This document shows, piece by piece, positions 11,484-24,163 of a DNA stretch of 64,000 nt. The notes beneath the pieces are model-generated. The model was given only the letters and a program-made list of their open reading frames with translations, had not been told where the DNA came from and did not search any database. The stretch is taken from NCBI GenBank assembly GCA_003254885.1, contig QANT01005665.1:1-64000 (forward strand). The letters are read 5' to 3'. Source of the stretch: Purshia tridentata (taxonomy: Eukaryota; Streptophyta; Magnoliopsida; Rosales; Rosaceae). Within the stretch, counting starts at the first letter, position 1. Each line of letters starts with the position of its first letter. The translations under genes were made by a program, and so were the position numbers.

Positions 11484-14400
11484 ATGGCTCTTGTACCGGT
11501 AGCTCAAAAAACCTCCTCTTCCAATACGACTCCTCCTTCTCATCATCCATGCCATTATGACGTGTTCTTGAGTTTCAGAGGAGACACTCGCAAGACTTTT
11601 ATTGACCACCTTTATACAGCCTTGGACGGTGCAGGCTTTCACACGTTCCGAGATGATGATGAGATTGAGAGAGGAGAAGACATTAATCCGGAACTTCAGA
11701 GAGCCATCCAACACTCGCGATCTTCTGTTATTGTGTTTTCAAAACATTACGCGTCTTCAAGATGGTGCCTTGACGAGCTTCTCATGATCCTTCAACGCAA
11801 GAGGACCTCCAATGGCGACCATGTGGTTTTACCAGTCTTCTACGACGTTGATCCTTCTCAAGTGAGGAAGCAGACTGGAAGTTTTGCAACAGCATTTGCT
11901 CGACACCAGAAATGTAGTCGATGGTCGAACAAGGTCGAACAATGGAGGGCGGCACTTTCAGAAGTTGCAGATCTTGCAGGCATGGTCTTACAAAATGAAG
12001 CTGATGGGTGTGTTAATTATGACCATTAATTTCTGAATTTTATTATGCTCTGTTTCAATTATAAAAAGATTATGTCCTATAGTTCTTTATTTCATGCTAA
12101 TTGTTAACATGATTTGAACTATCTAACCGGTTAAGCATTCATCCCATTGTTCATGCCTAACTTTCATCTTGCATGAAGCTATATATATACTGCAATCAAA
12201 TTATAACTCATCACGCCACGTTTAAATATCTGGTTCTTTCTTTTTTTATTTTGCTATTCATTTTGAATGCAATTTTTTAGGTACGAGTCAAAGTTCATCA
12301 AAAAGATTGTTAAAGTGATGGGAGGCAAACTAAGCCGTACAACCTTAAGAGTAGACCACAAAATAATTGGAAACCATTCTCAAATCAGAAAAATCAATCT
12401 ATGGTTACAAGATGGATCAATCGATGTTGGCATACTTGTAATTTATGGGATGCCTGGAATAGGAAAAACAACTATTGCTAAATTTGTCTATTATTCGAAC
12501 CTGAGAAGATTTGAAAGAAGCAGTTTCCTACCAAATATTAGAGAAAGTTCCAAACAACACAATGGCTTAGTTGAAATACAAACACAACTTCTTTCCGATA
12601 TTTTGAGGGAGAGAGAAGTGAAAATACAAAGTGTTAGTGAGGGAATGACTAAGATTGGAGATGCTATAAGCTCTAAAAGGGTTCTTCTTGTGCTAGATGA
12701 TGTGGATCATATGGACCAGTTAGACGCATTACTTAGAATGAAACATCAGTTTCTTCCAGGAAGTAAAATCATTGTAACAACTAGGCGTGAAAGGTTGTCA
12801 AAGGCGCATCACCTAGTAACCAAGGTGCATCATGTCAAAACGTTGGTTTACAATGAATCTTTGGAGCTCTTTAGCTGGCATGCTTTTGGGCAGGATCATC
12901 CCATTGAAGGTTACATGAAACTTTCAGAAAAGTTTGTGGACCACATCAAAGGACATCCACTAGCTCTTAAACTTATGGGTTCTTCTCTACAGGGGGAAAG
13001 TGTAGATGTATGGAAAAGTGCATTGGAGAAATTAGAAGCTATTCCAAATAGTGAAATCATGAATGAACTCTAAGCTACGACTCTTTACAAGATGACCATG
13101 ATCGAAACTTATTCCTTCACATTTCGTGTTTCTTTATAGGAATGAGTAAAGATTACATTGTTAGGATACTAGATGGATGTGATTTCTACACTGTTGTTGG
13201 CATCCAAAATCTCATTGATAGATGCTTAGTGACAATTGACAAAAACAACAACGTGCAAATGCATGATATGATTCGGGACATGGGAAGAGGAATTGTTTGC
13301 TTTGAATCAGAGGATCCTGAGAAACGTAGTAGATTATGGAATCATAAGGATTCTTTCAAAGTATTAAGACAAAAGAATGTAAGAAACATGCTTTTGTATG
13401 CATAAATATATAAATGCTTGTGTATGTGTGTGTTTCCATTAATTTCTGCAACTAATTATTTAAATATTTTCTCCTTCTTTGTCTGTTAGGGTACGCAAGC
13501 AATTGAAGGTCTTGTACTAGACTCTTCTTCAATAAATTCAAATGAGATAGTGTTTGAAATCAATGCATTTGCAAGGATGCAAAAATTAAGACTACTCCAT
13601 CTTAGTAATGTCCAACTCAATGGATGTTATGAAGAGTTTCCTACAGGATTAAGATGGCTTTGTTGGCGTGAATTCCCTCTGGATACTATGCCCATTAATT
13701 TTCCTTTGGAGAGTCTGGTTGTTCTTGAAATGCGGTATAGCAGCTTGAAGCAATTCTGGAAGCAGGGAACAAAAGTAGGTCACTCTACGCTTTTTCTTTT
13801 CGATCCTCTTCTAATTTTCCTGTATTAATTAACTCCCACGTTGTTAATTTCCTTCGTTGCTTTTTCTCCCAGAGTCTTCCATCTTTGAAGATACTTGATC
13901 TCAGTCATTCACATGGCATTACCGAAAATACGGACTTCTCATTTTGCCCTAATCTAGAAAAATTGATTCTTATCAATTGTTCAAGCCTGATTGATGTCCA
14001 TGAATCAATTGGAGAACTAGAGAGTCTTGTTTACTTGAATGTGAAAGACTGCATGAATATTAGGATGCTTCCGAAGAACATGTTTTTGCTGAAAGCTCTT
14101 GAAACACTTATTATATCTGGTTGCTCAAATTTTAATGAGTTTTCATTGGAGATGATAAGGAACTTGGAATCTCTAAATGTGTTTGAAGCAGATGGAATTC
14201 CATTCAACTCAAGGCCAGGAAGAAGTTTATGTGTTTCTTGGACATCTTTGCCAGGCTCTTTAGTATCTTTGAGTCTTATAGGGTGCAAACTTACGGATGA
14301 TGCTTTCCCTGGGGATTTTGGTAGCCTATCCTCATTGAGAAGATTAGATTTAAGTGATAATCCAATTTGTAGCCTACCAAATTGCATCAAAGGTATAGCA

Positions 14401-16023
14401 AGGCTTCATGAACTCTCTTTTAAGGATTGTACGAGGCTCAAATCACTTGAAGATCTACCACAAGTATACGAATTGTTTGTCAATGAATGCGCATCATTGG
14501 AAAAGATAACATTTCAATCAAATTTGTGTGAATCGACTAATGAAACCATAGTTTTGGGCAACTGGAACTTCGTTGAATTTGGGCACCGCTTCAAGATTGA
14601 ACCCATTGGCAGAGTTGATGTAGAAATGATCAACTATTTGGGTTTGTGCAACTTGGAATCCATGTCAACTATTCCAATAGATTTGTGTACGTTTAGTGGT
14701 TCGTTGACTACAAAGAGACGACCCATCCAGGTACGCTTCTCTGTCTCTGTCTCTGTCTCTGTCTCTGTCTGTGTCTGTGTCTCTGTCTCTGTCTCTGTCT
14801 CTGTCTCTGTCTCTGTCTCTGTCTCTGTTTCTTTCTCTAAGATACCATCTCAAAGAGTTAACCAATATTGTGATTCCCAAATGATAGGGAGTGTATGAAT
14901 ATGGTATATTCAGCACGTTTCTTCCTGGGAATAAGGTTCCAGGTCAGTTCAGCCAAAAAAGTAGAGAGTCTTCCATATCTTTCATTGCGCCTAATCGGAA
15001 AATTCGAGGCTTGAACGTCTTTGTTGTCTATGCACAGTCTGGCAGTGATTCTTGGTTGTGGGTTCATCGTCTTATGAATATTAAGGTCAGAAATAAGAGC
15101 AAGGGTGTGAAGTGGATCTATGGCCCAAAGTACAGCGGTGTTCCAGATGATGGAGAAGACATGATATGGTTAAGTAATTGGAAGATGGAGAATCAATTAG
15201 AAGGTGGAGATGACGTGGTTGTTTCAGTATTTATGGGAGATTGGCTTCAGGTAAAGGAGTGGGGCATTAAGATAATTGTGCACGAGGAAGAAGATCATAT
15301 CACAAGTAGCCAACACAACACCCCGGATGATCCTTGTTATCCATTTGTCATTAGCGAAGATTTGTCATCATATGAATATCCACAGATGCCAGGAACATAC
15401 TTACTCTCCTGGCGACCTATCGGTGGGACTAAAATCGGTTGGAAAACTTGGTTGTATAACCTTGTTACGGACTCTGATGAAGGTAAAGGTGTGTTGTTTA
15501 TTAACGCGCACATTTGATCTTTCTCCAATTATATGTTTAAGAAAACAAAAAAAGAAAGCAATAACACATTAACAACGCTGATAAATTAATTAACTTCAAA
15601 TTTTATTTTGTTGATCAAAGTCTCATTGGTACTTGATGCTCCATGAAAGACTAGCTTGCATGCCTATCCACGTACATTCCTTGAAAACACATTGATCCTC
15701 CAGTTTTTGGTTATTTGCATGTATTTTTTGTAGACAAAGAAGAAGAAGAAGAAGCAGAAGAAGACCAATCACAGTTAGAGGATGATCGCACGCTTACAGC
15801 AACGAGAGGCGGCGACAATAAGTGCAGTCTTGGAGGCTGGAAGGGGATCATCATGGCCGCTGCCTTCTTTCTTTCTCTCTCTCTCTTTTCGCTCGCTCTT
15901 CCGTCTCTCAGCGACGGAAGCGACAATCCACAATCCCTTCATGAATATTCTACTTTTTTCATTCACCTTTTTACTTTTCTGAAGTTCGGCATGTTTAATT
16001 TGCATATATCAAGTGTCTATTGA
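11484..16023 (+). CDS. TIR-NBS-LRR resistance protein with C-JID and C-terminal hydrophobic segment, one frameshift
   Basis: Intracellular immune receptor. Exons: 11484-12007 ([17 protein letters not shown], and WCLDEL with the NADase glutamate), 12281-13378 (NB-ARC), 13490-13774, 13873-14730 (LRR), 14888-15482 (post-LRR jelly roll, C-JID) and 15734-16023 (acidic stretch then a hydrophobic segment [18 protein letters not shown]). NB-ARC motifs are P-loop GMPGIGKTT, kinase-2 [28 protein letters not shown] for GLPLAL, and MHD in [10 protein letters not shown]. The frame breaks at about 13071: after NEL a TAA appears, but the expected ARC2 wording [19 protein letters not shown] follows at once in another frame, consistent with loss of one base. 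Splice phases otherwise agree. Either a recently disabled allele or a sequence error. The start codon lies 24 bp downstream of a MITE. Confidence 0.85.
14741..14830. repeat. (TCTCTG)n microsatellite in TNL intron
   Basis: About 15 units of TCTCTG or TCTGTG immediately after the donor site of the LRR exon ending at 14730. Confidence 0.85.
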
Positions 16024-16109
16024 TCCAACATTTTACTACATGTTATATAGCTTTGGAATCTGTTTTCACATTTAAAGATATGTTATATTTCAACCCTAAA
16101 TCTTTCTCT

Positions 16110-17800
16110 TTAGGATACTTCCAAAAAACATGTTTTTGCTAAAATCACTTAAAACACTTACTATATCAGGTTGCTCAAATCTTCATGAGTTTCCAATGGA
16201 AATGATGAGGAACTTGGAATCTCTGAAAGTGTTGAAACATACGGAATTCCCTTAAATCAATTACTCACTACCAGTAGGGAGGTAAAATCATGGCCAAGAA
16301 GAAGTTTATGTATTTTCTGGACTTACTTTATTATGCTAGCTCTTTGGTGTCTGAGAGTCTTAATGGGTGCAATCTTTTAGATGACGCTTTTTCTGGGGAT
16401 TTTGGTAACTTATCCTCATTGCGAAGATTAAATCTAAGTAATAATCCAATTTGTCACCTACCAAATTTCATCAAAGGTATAAAGAGCTAGGCTCGATAAA
16501 CTCTCTTTTTTCAACTTTACGAGGCTCAAGTCCCTTGTAGAGTTGTAGGGCTACAAGAAGTACACGAATTGAATGTGGCTAGTTGCACATCATTAGAAAA
16601 ACTAACATTTCAATCAATATTGTGTGAATCAATTAATGTACTCAACCTTAATTTGGGGTTACCTCAACCTAGTTGAGTATGGACACCACTGCAAGTTAGT
16701 ACCCATTGAAAGAGTTGAAGTAGAAATGATCAAGCTTCTGGGTTTGTGCAACTTGGAATCCATGCCAACCATTCGGATGCACTCCTGCGTGCATTATTAT
16801 TCTGAACAGAGACGACCTGTGCAGGTACATGTACACGGTACACCTCTCTCTCTCTCTCTCACATATCATATGAAAGAGTACTTGACTAATATTATGATTT
16901 GCATGGCATATATATATAGGGACTGTATGAACATGGTATATTCAGCACATTTCTTACTGGAAATACAGTGCCTAATCGAAGAATTCGAGGCTTGAACATC
17001 TTTGTTGTCTATGCAAAGTCCGACGGTGATTGTTGGCTGTGGCTGGAACATCCTATAATTACTAAAGTTAAAAACAAGACCAAGGGTGTGAAGTGGATGT
17101 ATGGCCCAACATCCTACGGTGTTAATGGAACCTGGAGAATCCATTGGAAGGTGGAGATGAAGTGCTTGTTCCAGTGATTATGAAACATGCGCTTCAGCCA
17201 AAGGAGTGGGGCATCCCGGTTTTGCATCACGACCAAGAAGGGAATATCACCAGTACCCAACAGAACAACACCAAGGATCCTTGTTATCCATCTGTGATTG
17301 GGGTAGACTTGTCAACATATGAGGCCACGCCAGGATCATACTTCCTCTGCTGGACATTGCAAAATACTGGGTTTCGTCGGTCGACTTGGTTCAATAACCT
17401 CATTAGGGATGACTCTGATGTTGATACAGGTGTGCCATTTAGTGACGCATTCCATTTTACTCCAATTATTTTCAAAAAAGAAAAAGAAAACAGTTGCACC
17501 GTTGATAAAAGTTTATTTTGCTAATCTAAGTGGTTGATATATAATTGATTCTTCATGAAACACTTCATATCGATCCACATTGGTTTCACAACATTTCCTC
17601 CAAGTTTTTTGTAAGTTTTTTAGACAAAGAAGAAGAGCAAGTACAGGATGATGCCCCGCTTAGAGTAATAACGGTAAGTTGATATCAGAGACGCGTTCAT
17701 CTTGGCCGCTGGCATCTTTCTCCATCTTTCTCTATTCATTCTCTATTTCTCTCAGCAAAAGAAGCAGCAGTACTTCATAACCCCTACATGAATTTGTTGT
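16110..17800 (+). pseudogene. Decayed partial tandem copy of the TNL 3' half (LRR, C-JID, tail)
   Basis: Matches the neighbouring TNL from mid-LRR to the tail. LRR pieces are at 16114-16250 and 16340-16490 (SLNGCNLLDDAFSGDFGN, NPICHLPNFIKG), a linker is at 16640-16824 ([12 protein letters not shown]), the C-JID is at 16919-17430 (EHGIFSTFL, IRGLNIFVVYAKS, then EGGDEVLVPV), and the tail exon is from about 17622 (DKEEEQVQDD). It lacks TIR and NB-ARC and has stops and frameshifts near 16249, 16487, 16540 and 17150. The 3' flanks of both copies share the wording TTTCAACCCTAAATCTTT, which points to unequal crossing-over. Not expected to give a protein. Confidence 0.85.
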
Positions 17801-18183
17801 ATTTATATTAATTCAGCTTCTATTGAACCAAGATTGTGCATCATTTATTTAGGAATCCGTTCTTGTTGCATTCAACCACATGTTCTGTTTCAACCCTAAA
17901 TCTTTATCTTTGGTAATCTATTAATTCATTTCAAGATTAAAAGTGCAGAGACCAGAAAGAACAGTTAAGTCTTTACGTTGTGTTCTGCCTATATTAAAAG
18001 ACTTCTGTATCCAACAATTCATAATGTTTTAACCCTGTATCTCCAGAAATGTACATCAAGGCTTTAGTAACACCAACATTAACAGTGACAGGCTCTACAC
18101 ACTGAATAAGAGTAGTACTTCCCCCATCCAAGAAGGGAGGTGTGGGCAGTTTACCTTGTACATATTGTAAGGTAGGAACTTAG
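17801..18183. other. 3' flank of the TNL remnant
   Basis: AT-rich DNA resembling the 3' flank of the intact TNL copy at its left end. No gene seen. Confidence 0.5.
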
Positions 18184-19240
18184 TTTTAACTACGTATACA
18201 GTACAACAAACTAACAAAGTCAAAAAAGAGTGGCCGGGTTGCGGGCGTAGAAGGGCATTTTGGTAATTTAGCAGTTTCAGGTTCTTCTGGTTGGAATTTG
18301 AGAAATCTAAAAATACCGTTGAATCCGGAAGGCTGAAACGAGTCTAACGCAACTGACGGATCATCATTCGAAGTTCGGATGAATTTATTATGGGCCATTA
18401 TGACTCCTCGCGTAAAGTGATGTTTCCTCCTGTTTTGTGAAGAAAGGCATAAAATGCTCTTTAGGGGGAGACATGGTGTCAAGCTCTCCACCACCCCCAG
18501 CGCCTTCACCTAAGGGGCGTTAAGCGAGCTACTCTAGGGCCCTGTGGGGACCTAGGGGGCAGGCATATGACTTCTAGAAGGCAGTTATATGTCTCCGTGG
18601 CACAGGAGGTGACACGAACAGTACAAGCTAGCGGGAGTGCTTGTATTGCGCTGCGAGCGTGTTGACGAGGCTAACTGAGAGAATTCCTTATGCCGCGCAA
18701 TATGTTTACCATGTAAGTTACATGTGAACTCCCGGGGACTTCATGGTGCGCAACGGCCATGTAGTACTCTATGTGGACAGCGGTACGGGAAGGGGCGACC
18801 CCGTACCAAAAGAGAAAAAGCAGATGTAGGGCATCGGAGAAGGATTGCCCAAATCGGGTGGCATGCTTACTAGTCCATTTGCAGGTCCAACTCGAGGAAA
18901 GGACTATGGGCCTGTGTTAGCCCTTAGTGCCACGACAGACAATGATGTGCAAACAAGACAAGACTCGACATAGAGAAAGGAATGCCGGCATTATAAGAAC
19001 CTATCGATTGGGCGAGTGTCTTGGCTAACAACCATCGGCACAAGTAAGCGATCGTATAGTCGTTGTGAGCGAGACTCAAGGGAGTAGTTCTTATTGGCAA
19101 ACCCCAAGATGGGTCAAAATCATAAATGAAGCGTACGGAAAAGAATGGCTGGCCTTGGTTCAGAGGAATCTTGGCGTCGCACGGTCATATTCCGCTGCGT
19201 TAAAAGTAAGACCGTGACACTTGGCTTGGACTGTTCTGAT
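18184..19240. mobile_element. GC-rich block, possible LTR-retrotransposon remnant
   Basis: About 1 kb with clearly higher GC than its surroundings and no conserved protein in any frame. Phrases such as AAGACCGTGACACTTGG near 19207 recall an LTR end next to a primer-binding site, but no full PBS, polypurine tract, paired LTR or target duplication was found. Low-confidence assignment from composition and resemblance. Confidence 0.3.
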
Positions 19241-19956
19241 TTGTCTATTGGGTTCAATAAGAAAAAAATCTTTGGAATTAATTGTTTAATTTTTCAAAAA
19301 ATATAAAATATGTTATATATATTAGAGAGCTCTTTTGTCAACTAATATCTTTACTATTGTAAAATCAGGAGACACTTTTAGTGTTACAAGCTTCACCAAA
19401 TTTTAAATTTTTATAAATATTCTTCTTTCAACTTAATAAATAAAGTTATAATTGTAAAATGTAAAAATTAAAATAAAAAACACTCCACTATCTTATAAGT
19501 TGAAGAGAATAGTGATAATTTATTAAAATATATATATATATATATATAAAAACACATACTATAATTTTAATAGACATATACAAAACACGTGCCAAAAAAA
19601 GAGCCAAAAAACTAGTATATATAATAAAAAGTCATGTATTTTCCCTATGGTATTACTAATATTAGTAGTGCGGTACATGTTAACTACCCCACTTTTCATT
19701 ATTTCCTACTTTTTTTTATTTTTTTTTGAAATGACAACCCAAGGCCCAAAGAACTAATCATGGACAGGTTGAGGCCTGGAACCTCGGGCTATAACATTTA
19801 GAAAGGAGCTTCCAAATGTACCCCAATTGCTTTCCCCACCCACTCCCTGTCAGAAGACTCAACAGAACCACTCCATTTGATTTCTAGACAAGGAATGAAG
19901 AATATATTTATTATTATTATCCTTTGGAATTAATTATTCATAACATTAATTTGTAA
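19241..19956. other. Gene-free AT-rich interval
   Basis: Contains a TA microsatellite near 19530-19550 and poly-T. No gene seen. Confidence 0.5.
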
Positions 19957-20545
19957 TTAACAGGTATATTGGCATTGACACAATCGAGCTCCAGCCCCAA
20001 GACTGGCACAAATGCCAATACCATTACTAAATTTGGCTGCACAGTTTCGATCACAACACTGTTGGCCGCAGTCTTGGCTGCAAGTGCCTAACCCTGCATT
20101 GCAGTTGCGTTGTGGTGGCGGGCACTCGTAATAGCAGTGGCATGTCACAACCCCCGGCGCGTCCTGTTCACACGCCTCTCTCCCACCGGGATGTTTTGAA
20201 CTGCACACTCCTTTGCAGTCCACAAAGTTACAAGAACCCTCCACTTCGTCGCATATATCTGCCTTCACTAACACCACCCCCATTACTGCAACAACTGCAA
20301 CATATTTATGTCGATCACCTTCACCACTTATATAAAGATCAATGCACGTCAATGTAAACATGGCAAAAATGCATCATATTTAAAAGTGAGGTTTCAATTT
20401 CCCCCTAAATATTGTTTTCTTCGATCTATGTTCGTCTACTTTGTTGACCAAGAAGTGGGTTGATCAATTTACCTGATGCAAAAACAAGAAGAACAAGCTG
20501 AGTGCAACCAATGATGGTTCTGGGGGAGAGCTTGGCGTTCTTCAT
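19957..20545 (-). CDS. Two-domain defensin-like (DEFL) secreted peptide, copy 1
   Basis: Small secreted cysteine-rich protein of the plant defensin-like superfamily. Exon 1, 20473-20545, encodes the signal peptide (MKNAKLSPRTII, LVLLVFAS). Exon 2, 19957-20294, encodes two tandem 8-cysteine domains separated by PPPQRN. Domain 1 has cysteines in CDEVEGSC, DCKGVC, TCHCYYEC; domain 2 in GTCSQDCGQQCC and LCQCQYTC. The phase-1 intron after the signal peptide is typical of DEFL genes. The acceptor was chosen because the same site fits copies 2 and 3. A TATA-like sequence lies about 90 bp upstream. The activity (antimicrobial or signalling) cannot be told from sequence. Confidence 0.85.
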
Positions 20546-20633
20546 TCTTAAGATCAATATTGTTTATTTATTTGTTTAGTATTTTAATTGGAACTGAAAT
20601 TCTGATGTAGACATGGCTTGGTATATTGAGAAC

Positions 20634-20646
20634 GTATATATTTATA
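20634..20646 (-). promoter_or_regulatory. TATA box of DEFL copy 1
   Basis: CTATAAATATATA on the minus strand, 89-101 bp upstream of the start codon. Equivalent boxes precede copies 2 and 3, within similar upstream sequence (CAAGCNNTGTCTNCAT wording). Confidence 0.6.
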
Positions 20647-22258
20647 GGGGAGGAACAAAATAAATTAGGAAGGTCTTTTAATTGCTTTATTTTCTTTTCG
20701 AAAAAAAAAATCTGGAAAATGTTACATCGATTCACTTGGTATACCTTTTTGGATTTTGTACACCTAATCAGGATTGCATGCATACTGGAAAAACAAAATT
20801 ATAATGAGACGAAGATTTTAGTTCTTCTATTAAATGTTAATAATATATGTTGTAAATCATGAGATTTAATGTGTGGATGACCACTATTACTATATATACC
20901 TTTGAATATTGTGTACCTTATATCTTAATGATGATTTTGTAACCTATGTACTAATGATGTTAATTAGTGATTTGTAACTTACAAATTTATGAAGGGATAA
21001 AAAGTCAGCATCTCCACCAAAGATGAAATACACAAGCTAATTAAGAAAATCTTTGTTACTTCGTCTCTTCTCTTATAAACTTTTATATCTAAGAGTCATA
21101 TGCAACAACTTAGTTGCTAATCCAATACTCTTGATCTTAAAGTTTTATTTTATTTATATGTTGCGTATAGTTGTTTTGGTACATTATTTATACTTGATTA
21201 TGCAAATCCATGCACAATGATGATCTGAGCACAACTTGGATGGTGCAATTGCAATAATAAATTACTAGTGTGCGATGTGGATATCAAATTTATGATTTAT
21301 AATTTGCTATTCTTGGTTAATGCAGAGATACTTGATTTATCAATTTTTATATTTATAGGTTTACACATTTGAGTGAAGTCTTACAGTTATATTATTTGTC
21401 ATATTATCTCCAGTAAAGCCAACGATCATGTTGAATGGGCTCCAGCTCTTGTTTTTTCAGTTTTTATCTTAATTTTTTGGCTCAATTTTTTATCCATTAA
21501 AACCTCAACCAAATTAGTTTCAACGGGTATTTTGGCGAATAAGCCTTTTTATTTAATTTGATTAAGTTATGTGATTTAATGAATAGGTGGACTTCTTTGA
21601 ATTAAGTTATTCTTATTTTTTGTTGGGAGCTTTATTTTTTTTTTGGGAAAGAAAGCTGATGAATCTAAAGTCTCTTCCAATATTAGAGAGAGAAATATCA
21701 CTTACTTCCCCCCGACATTGGTAAGAGATATAGCATTTTCACATTACGTGAACCTAACATATATAATATATAGACGGGGACAATTCTCTTTTGCGGAAAG
21801 AAACTGCGGAATGGATGCGGATGGTTTTCATAATTTTGTTTGCATTTGGTGGGTCCCGTCTATCTGTCAGTAGTGCAAATCCATACAGAGTTTGCATTTT
21901 TGTTCCTCATGATAGCCTCTCCATATAGAGGGCTATAAAATTTGGGGTCTTGAAAATTTAGGACCCCAAGGCGATCTCCTTACTATGTGTGCTCAAGGTT
22001 AACCTTGGATTTTTTTTCCCTAATTAAGCAGAATACAAGGTGATTTTTTGTGAATGCATATAAGATAACATGATTTTATGAAAGTGCGAAAACATCCCAT
22101 ATATATATATAGAGAAGGATTGTAAATAACTCATTACTAAATCATTCATAGTCATTTTTTAATCCTCTCTCTTAAAAAAAGCTTATTTATTATATTCATG
22201 AGAAACTATTTTTCAACACTTACTATTATTATTATATATATATATCATTCGTTTTATT
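20647..22258. other. Gene-free interval between DEFL copies 1 and 2
   Basis: AT-rich. Short frames on both strands have no recognisable product. A somewhat richer stretch at 21640-21990 could be old transposon sequence but has no clear ends. Confidence 0.5.
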
Positions 22259-23524
22259 CTAACAGGGATACTGGCATTGACACAATGCAAGTGCAAGTCC
22301 AAGCCTGTAGTCACAAGTTCCAGTACCACCGCGATATTTGGCTGCACATTGTTGAGCACAACACTGTTGATTGCACTGGAAACTGCATCGGCCCAAGCCC
22401 ATGTTGCATTGACGTGGTTTTGGTGGTGGTGGACATGGACAACAACCATGCCGCTTATTGCCACTGCACTCTGGCTTGCAATCACTGCCTTCACAAGAAG
22501 AACCCACCAATTCAGAGATTGTTTCTGCCTTCACTACCAACCCCATTATTGCAGCTGCATGCATCATCAACATTTGTAATATAAAATGACAACCATTAGA
22601 GCTCTTTATTTTGTATGACAAAAAAGAAAAAAAGAGCTGATCTATGTTTAATTTGTAATTGGTCACATAATACAATTAATAGCATTTAGTATTAGTTAGA
22701 CTATAGTCACAAAATAAGGTAAACAGTATATATGATACATCCGAAATCTTGAGTTCAAATTCTTCTCTCAATATCATTTGTTAAAAAAAGGTAAAATGGA
22801 TGATAATGCAAACAGAAAAAAAAAAGGGTTAAACAGGACAGGAGTAATATTATTCTCTCCTTTTACTCCCTCCTATTTTCTTCTCTTTAATTATCAAATC
22901 TGAACGACATGACCTCATTAAAGCATAATCTAATGGTCATACAAGTTAAGAACTTAATCTGTTTAACGGGGATAAAAGATAAAAGCATAATCCAATGGTT
23001 ATAAAAGCTAAGAGATTATTGCATTTTAATGAAAAAAAAACAAAAAGAAGAATACAATAAAAACATCATCTTCAAGATGGAAAAATAGACAAAAATTTCG
23101 TATAACGAATGTAATTAATTGGAGAGATAAGTAAATGAAAATCATTAATTTAAAGACTGGATTTACTTCGATGCTTCTTAATTAATTGAGTCAAACCCAA
23201 GAATTAGAAGCATATGAATAAAAAATCCTTTAAATAGTACTATTAATATATATAAATTAATAAGAATATGATCAAACGTTCACAAAAATTCTCCCCGGCC
23301 ACTATATCAATTGTTAATCAATAAAACACATAGTTATACTCATGGCAAAAAAAAACATAAACATAACTTTTCTGTAATTATGGTTAATAAAAAACAACTC
23401 CCCTATTTTTATGTTGGTGTTATTGACCAAGAAGTGGGTTAACCAATTTACCTGATGCAAAAACAAGGAGAACAAGCTGAGTGCAATATATGATGGTTCT
23501 GGGGGAGAGCTTGGTGTTCTTCAT
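22259..23524 (-). CDS. Two-domain defensin-like peptide, copy 2, first domain eroded
   Basis: Exon 1, 23452-23524 (MKNTKLSPRTIIYCTQLVLL), and exon 2, 22259-22554, separated by an intron of about 0.9 kb. Domain 2 is complete (NMGLGRCSFQCNQQCC through LCQCQYPC, 8 Cys). Domain 1 is shortened: the first cysteine is replaced (ETISELVG where copy 3 has EVCSEMVG), and the middle has collapsed to GNKRHGCCPCPPPP. The reading frame stays open, so it may be expressed, but the first fold is unlikely to form in the usual way. TATA-like box at 23618-23625. Confidence 0.78.
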
Positions 23525-23617
23525 TCTTAAGACCAATATTTTTTGTTAAATTATTTTTGTATTTCAATTTGTAGTTGAAATTCTATGGAGACAGAGCTTG
23601 ATATTAAGAATAATGTG

Positions 23618-23625
23618 TTTTATAG
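23618..23625 (-). promoter_or_regulatory. TATA box of DEFL copy 2
   Basis: CTATAAAA on the minus strand, about 95 bp upstream of the start codon at 23524, matching the spacing in copies 1 and 3. Confidence 0.55.
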
Positions 23626-24163
23626 TAGAGGGATAATAATAATAATAAAAGTGTTTTCATTAAGGTTCAAGTGGTAGACACCTTTTTCTGGATTGCATAG
23701 TGGAAAGGAATTAAAAATATTTATGAGAGGAAGATTTTACTTTTATAAAACGTTACGAATTAATAAGCCAGAATTGCAACACTTGGTTCTCTGCGATTTT
23801 GGTGCATATTGTTGTTAGCCCAAGTTTAGATCGCATATCTAGATCAATAAATCATAATCTAAGTAGTGAGTAACGACACATTTAGGCTTGGAGAAAGAGG
23901 TGAATTAAAGTACCTAAGTGTAGAGTCACATCTTCATAATAACTAGAAAGGATAAAACTATTTGTACCAAATTTTTGTATCGTAATTTATGTTGACATAT
24001 TCGAAAAGTTTGAGTTGATATAAAAAAATAAAAGAAGATGACAAGCCAAACACAATACTCAATAATAAAATTAATTATTCTTATTCAGGGATAACAAATA
24101 TAGCTATTAATTATTGTCCTTGTAAATATTGAATACCTTATAGAAGGTAGGCAGCATTAATTT
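23626..24163. other. Gene-free interval between DEFL copies 2 and 3
   Basis: AT-rich DNA with no recognisable gene or repeat. Confidence 0.5.

Noticed and set aside
14665-14916. Minus-strand frame rich in Arg-Asp repeats
   Set aside because: Translation of the TCTCTG microsatellite.
22735-22790. SINE-like phrase GAGTTCAAATTCTTCTC
   Set aside because: Too short, no A box, tail or target duplication.
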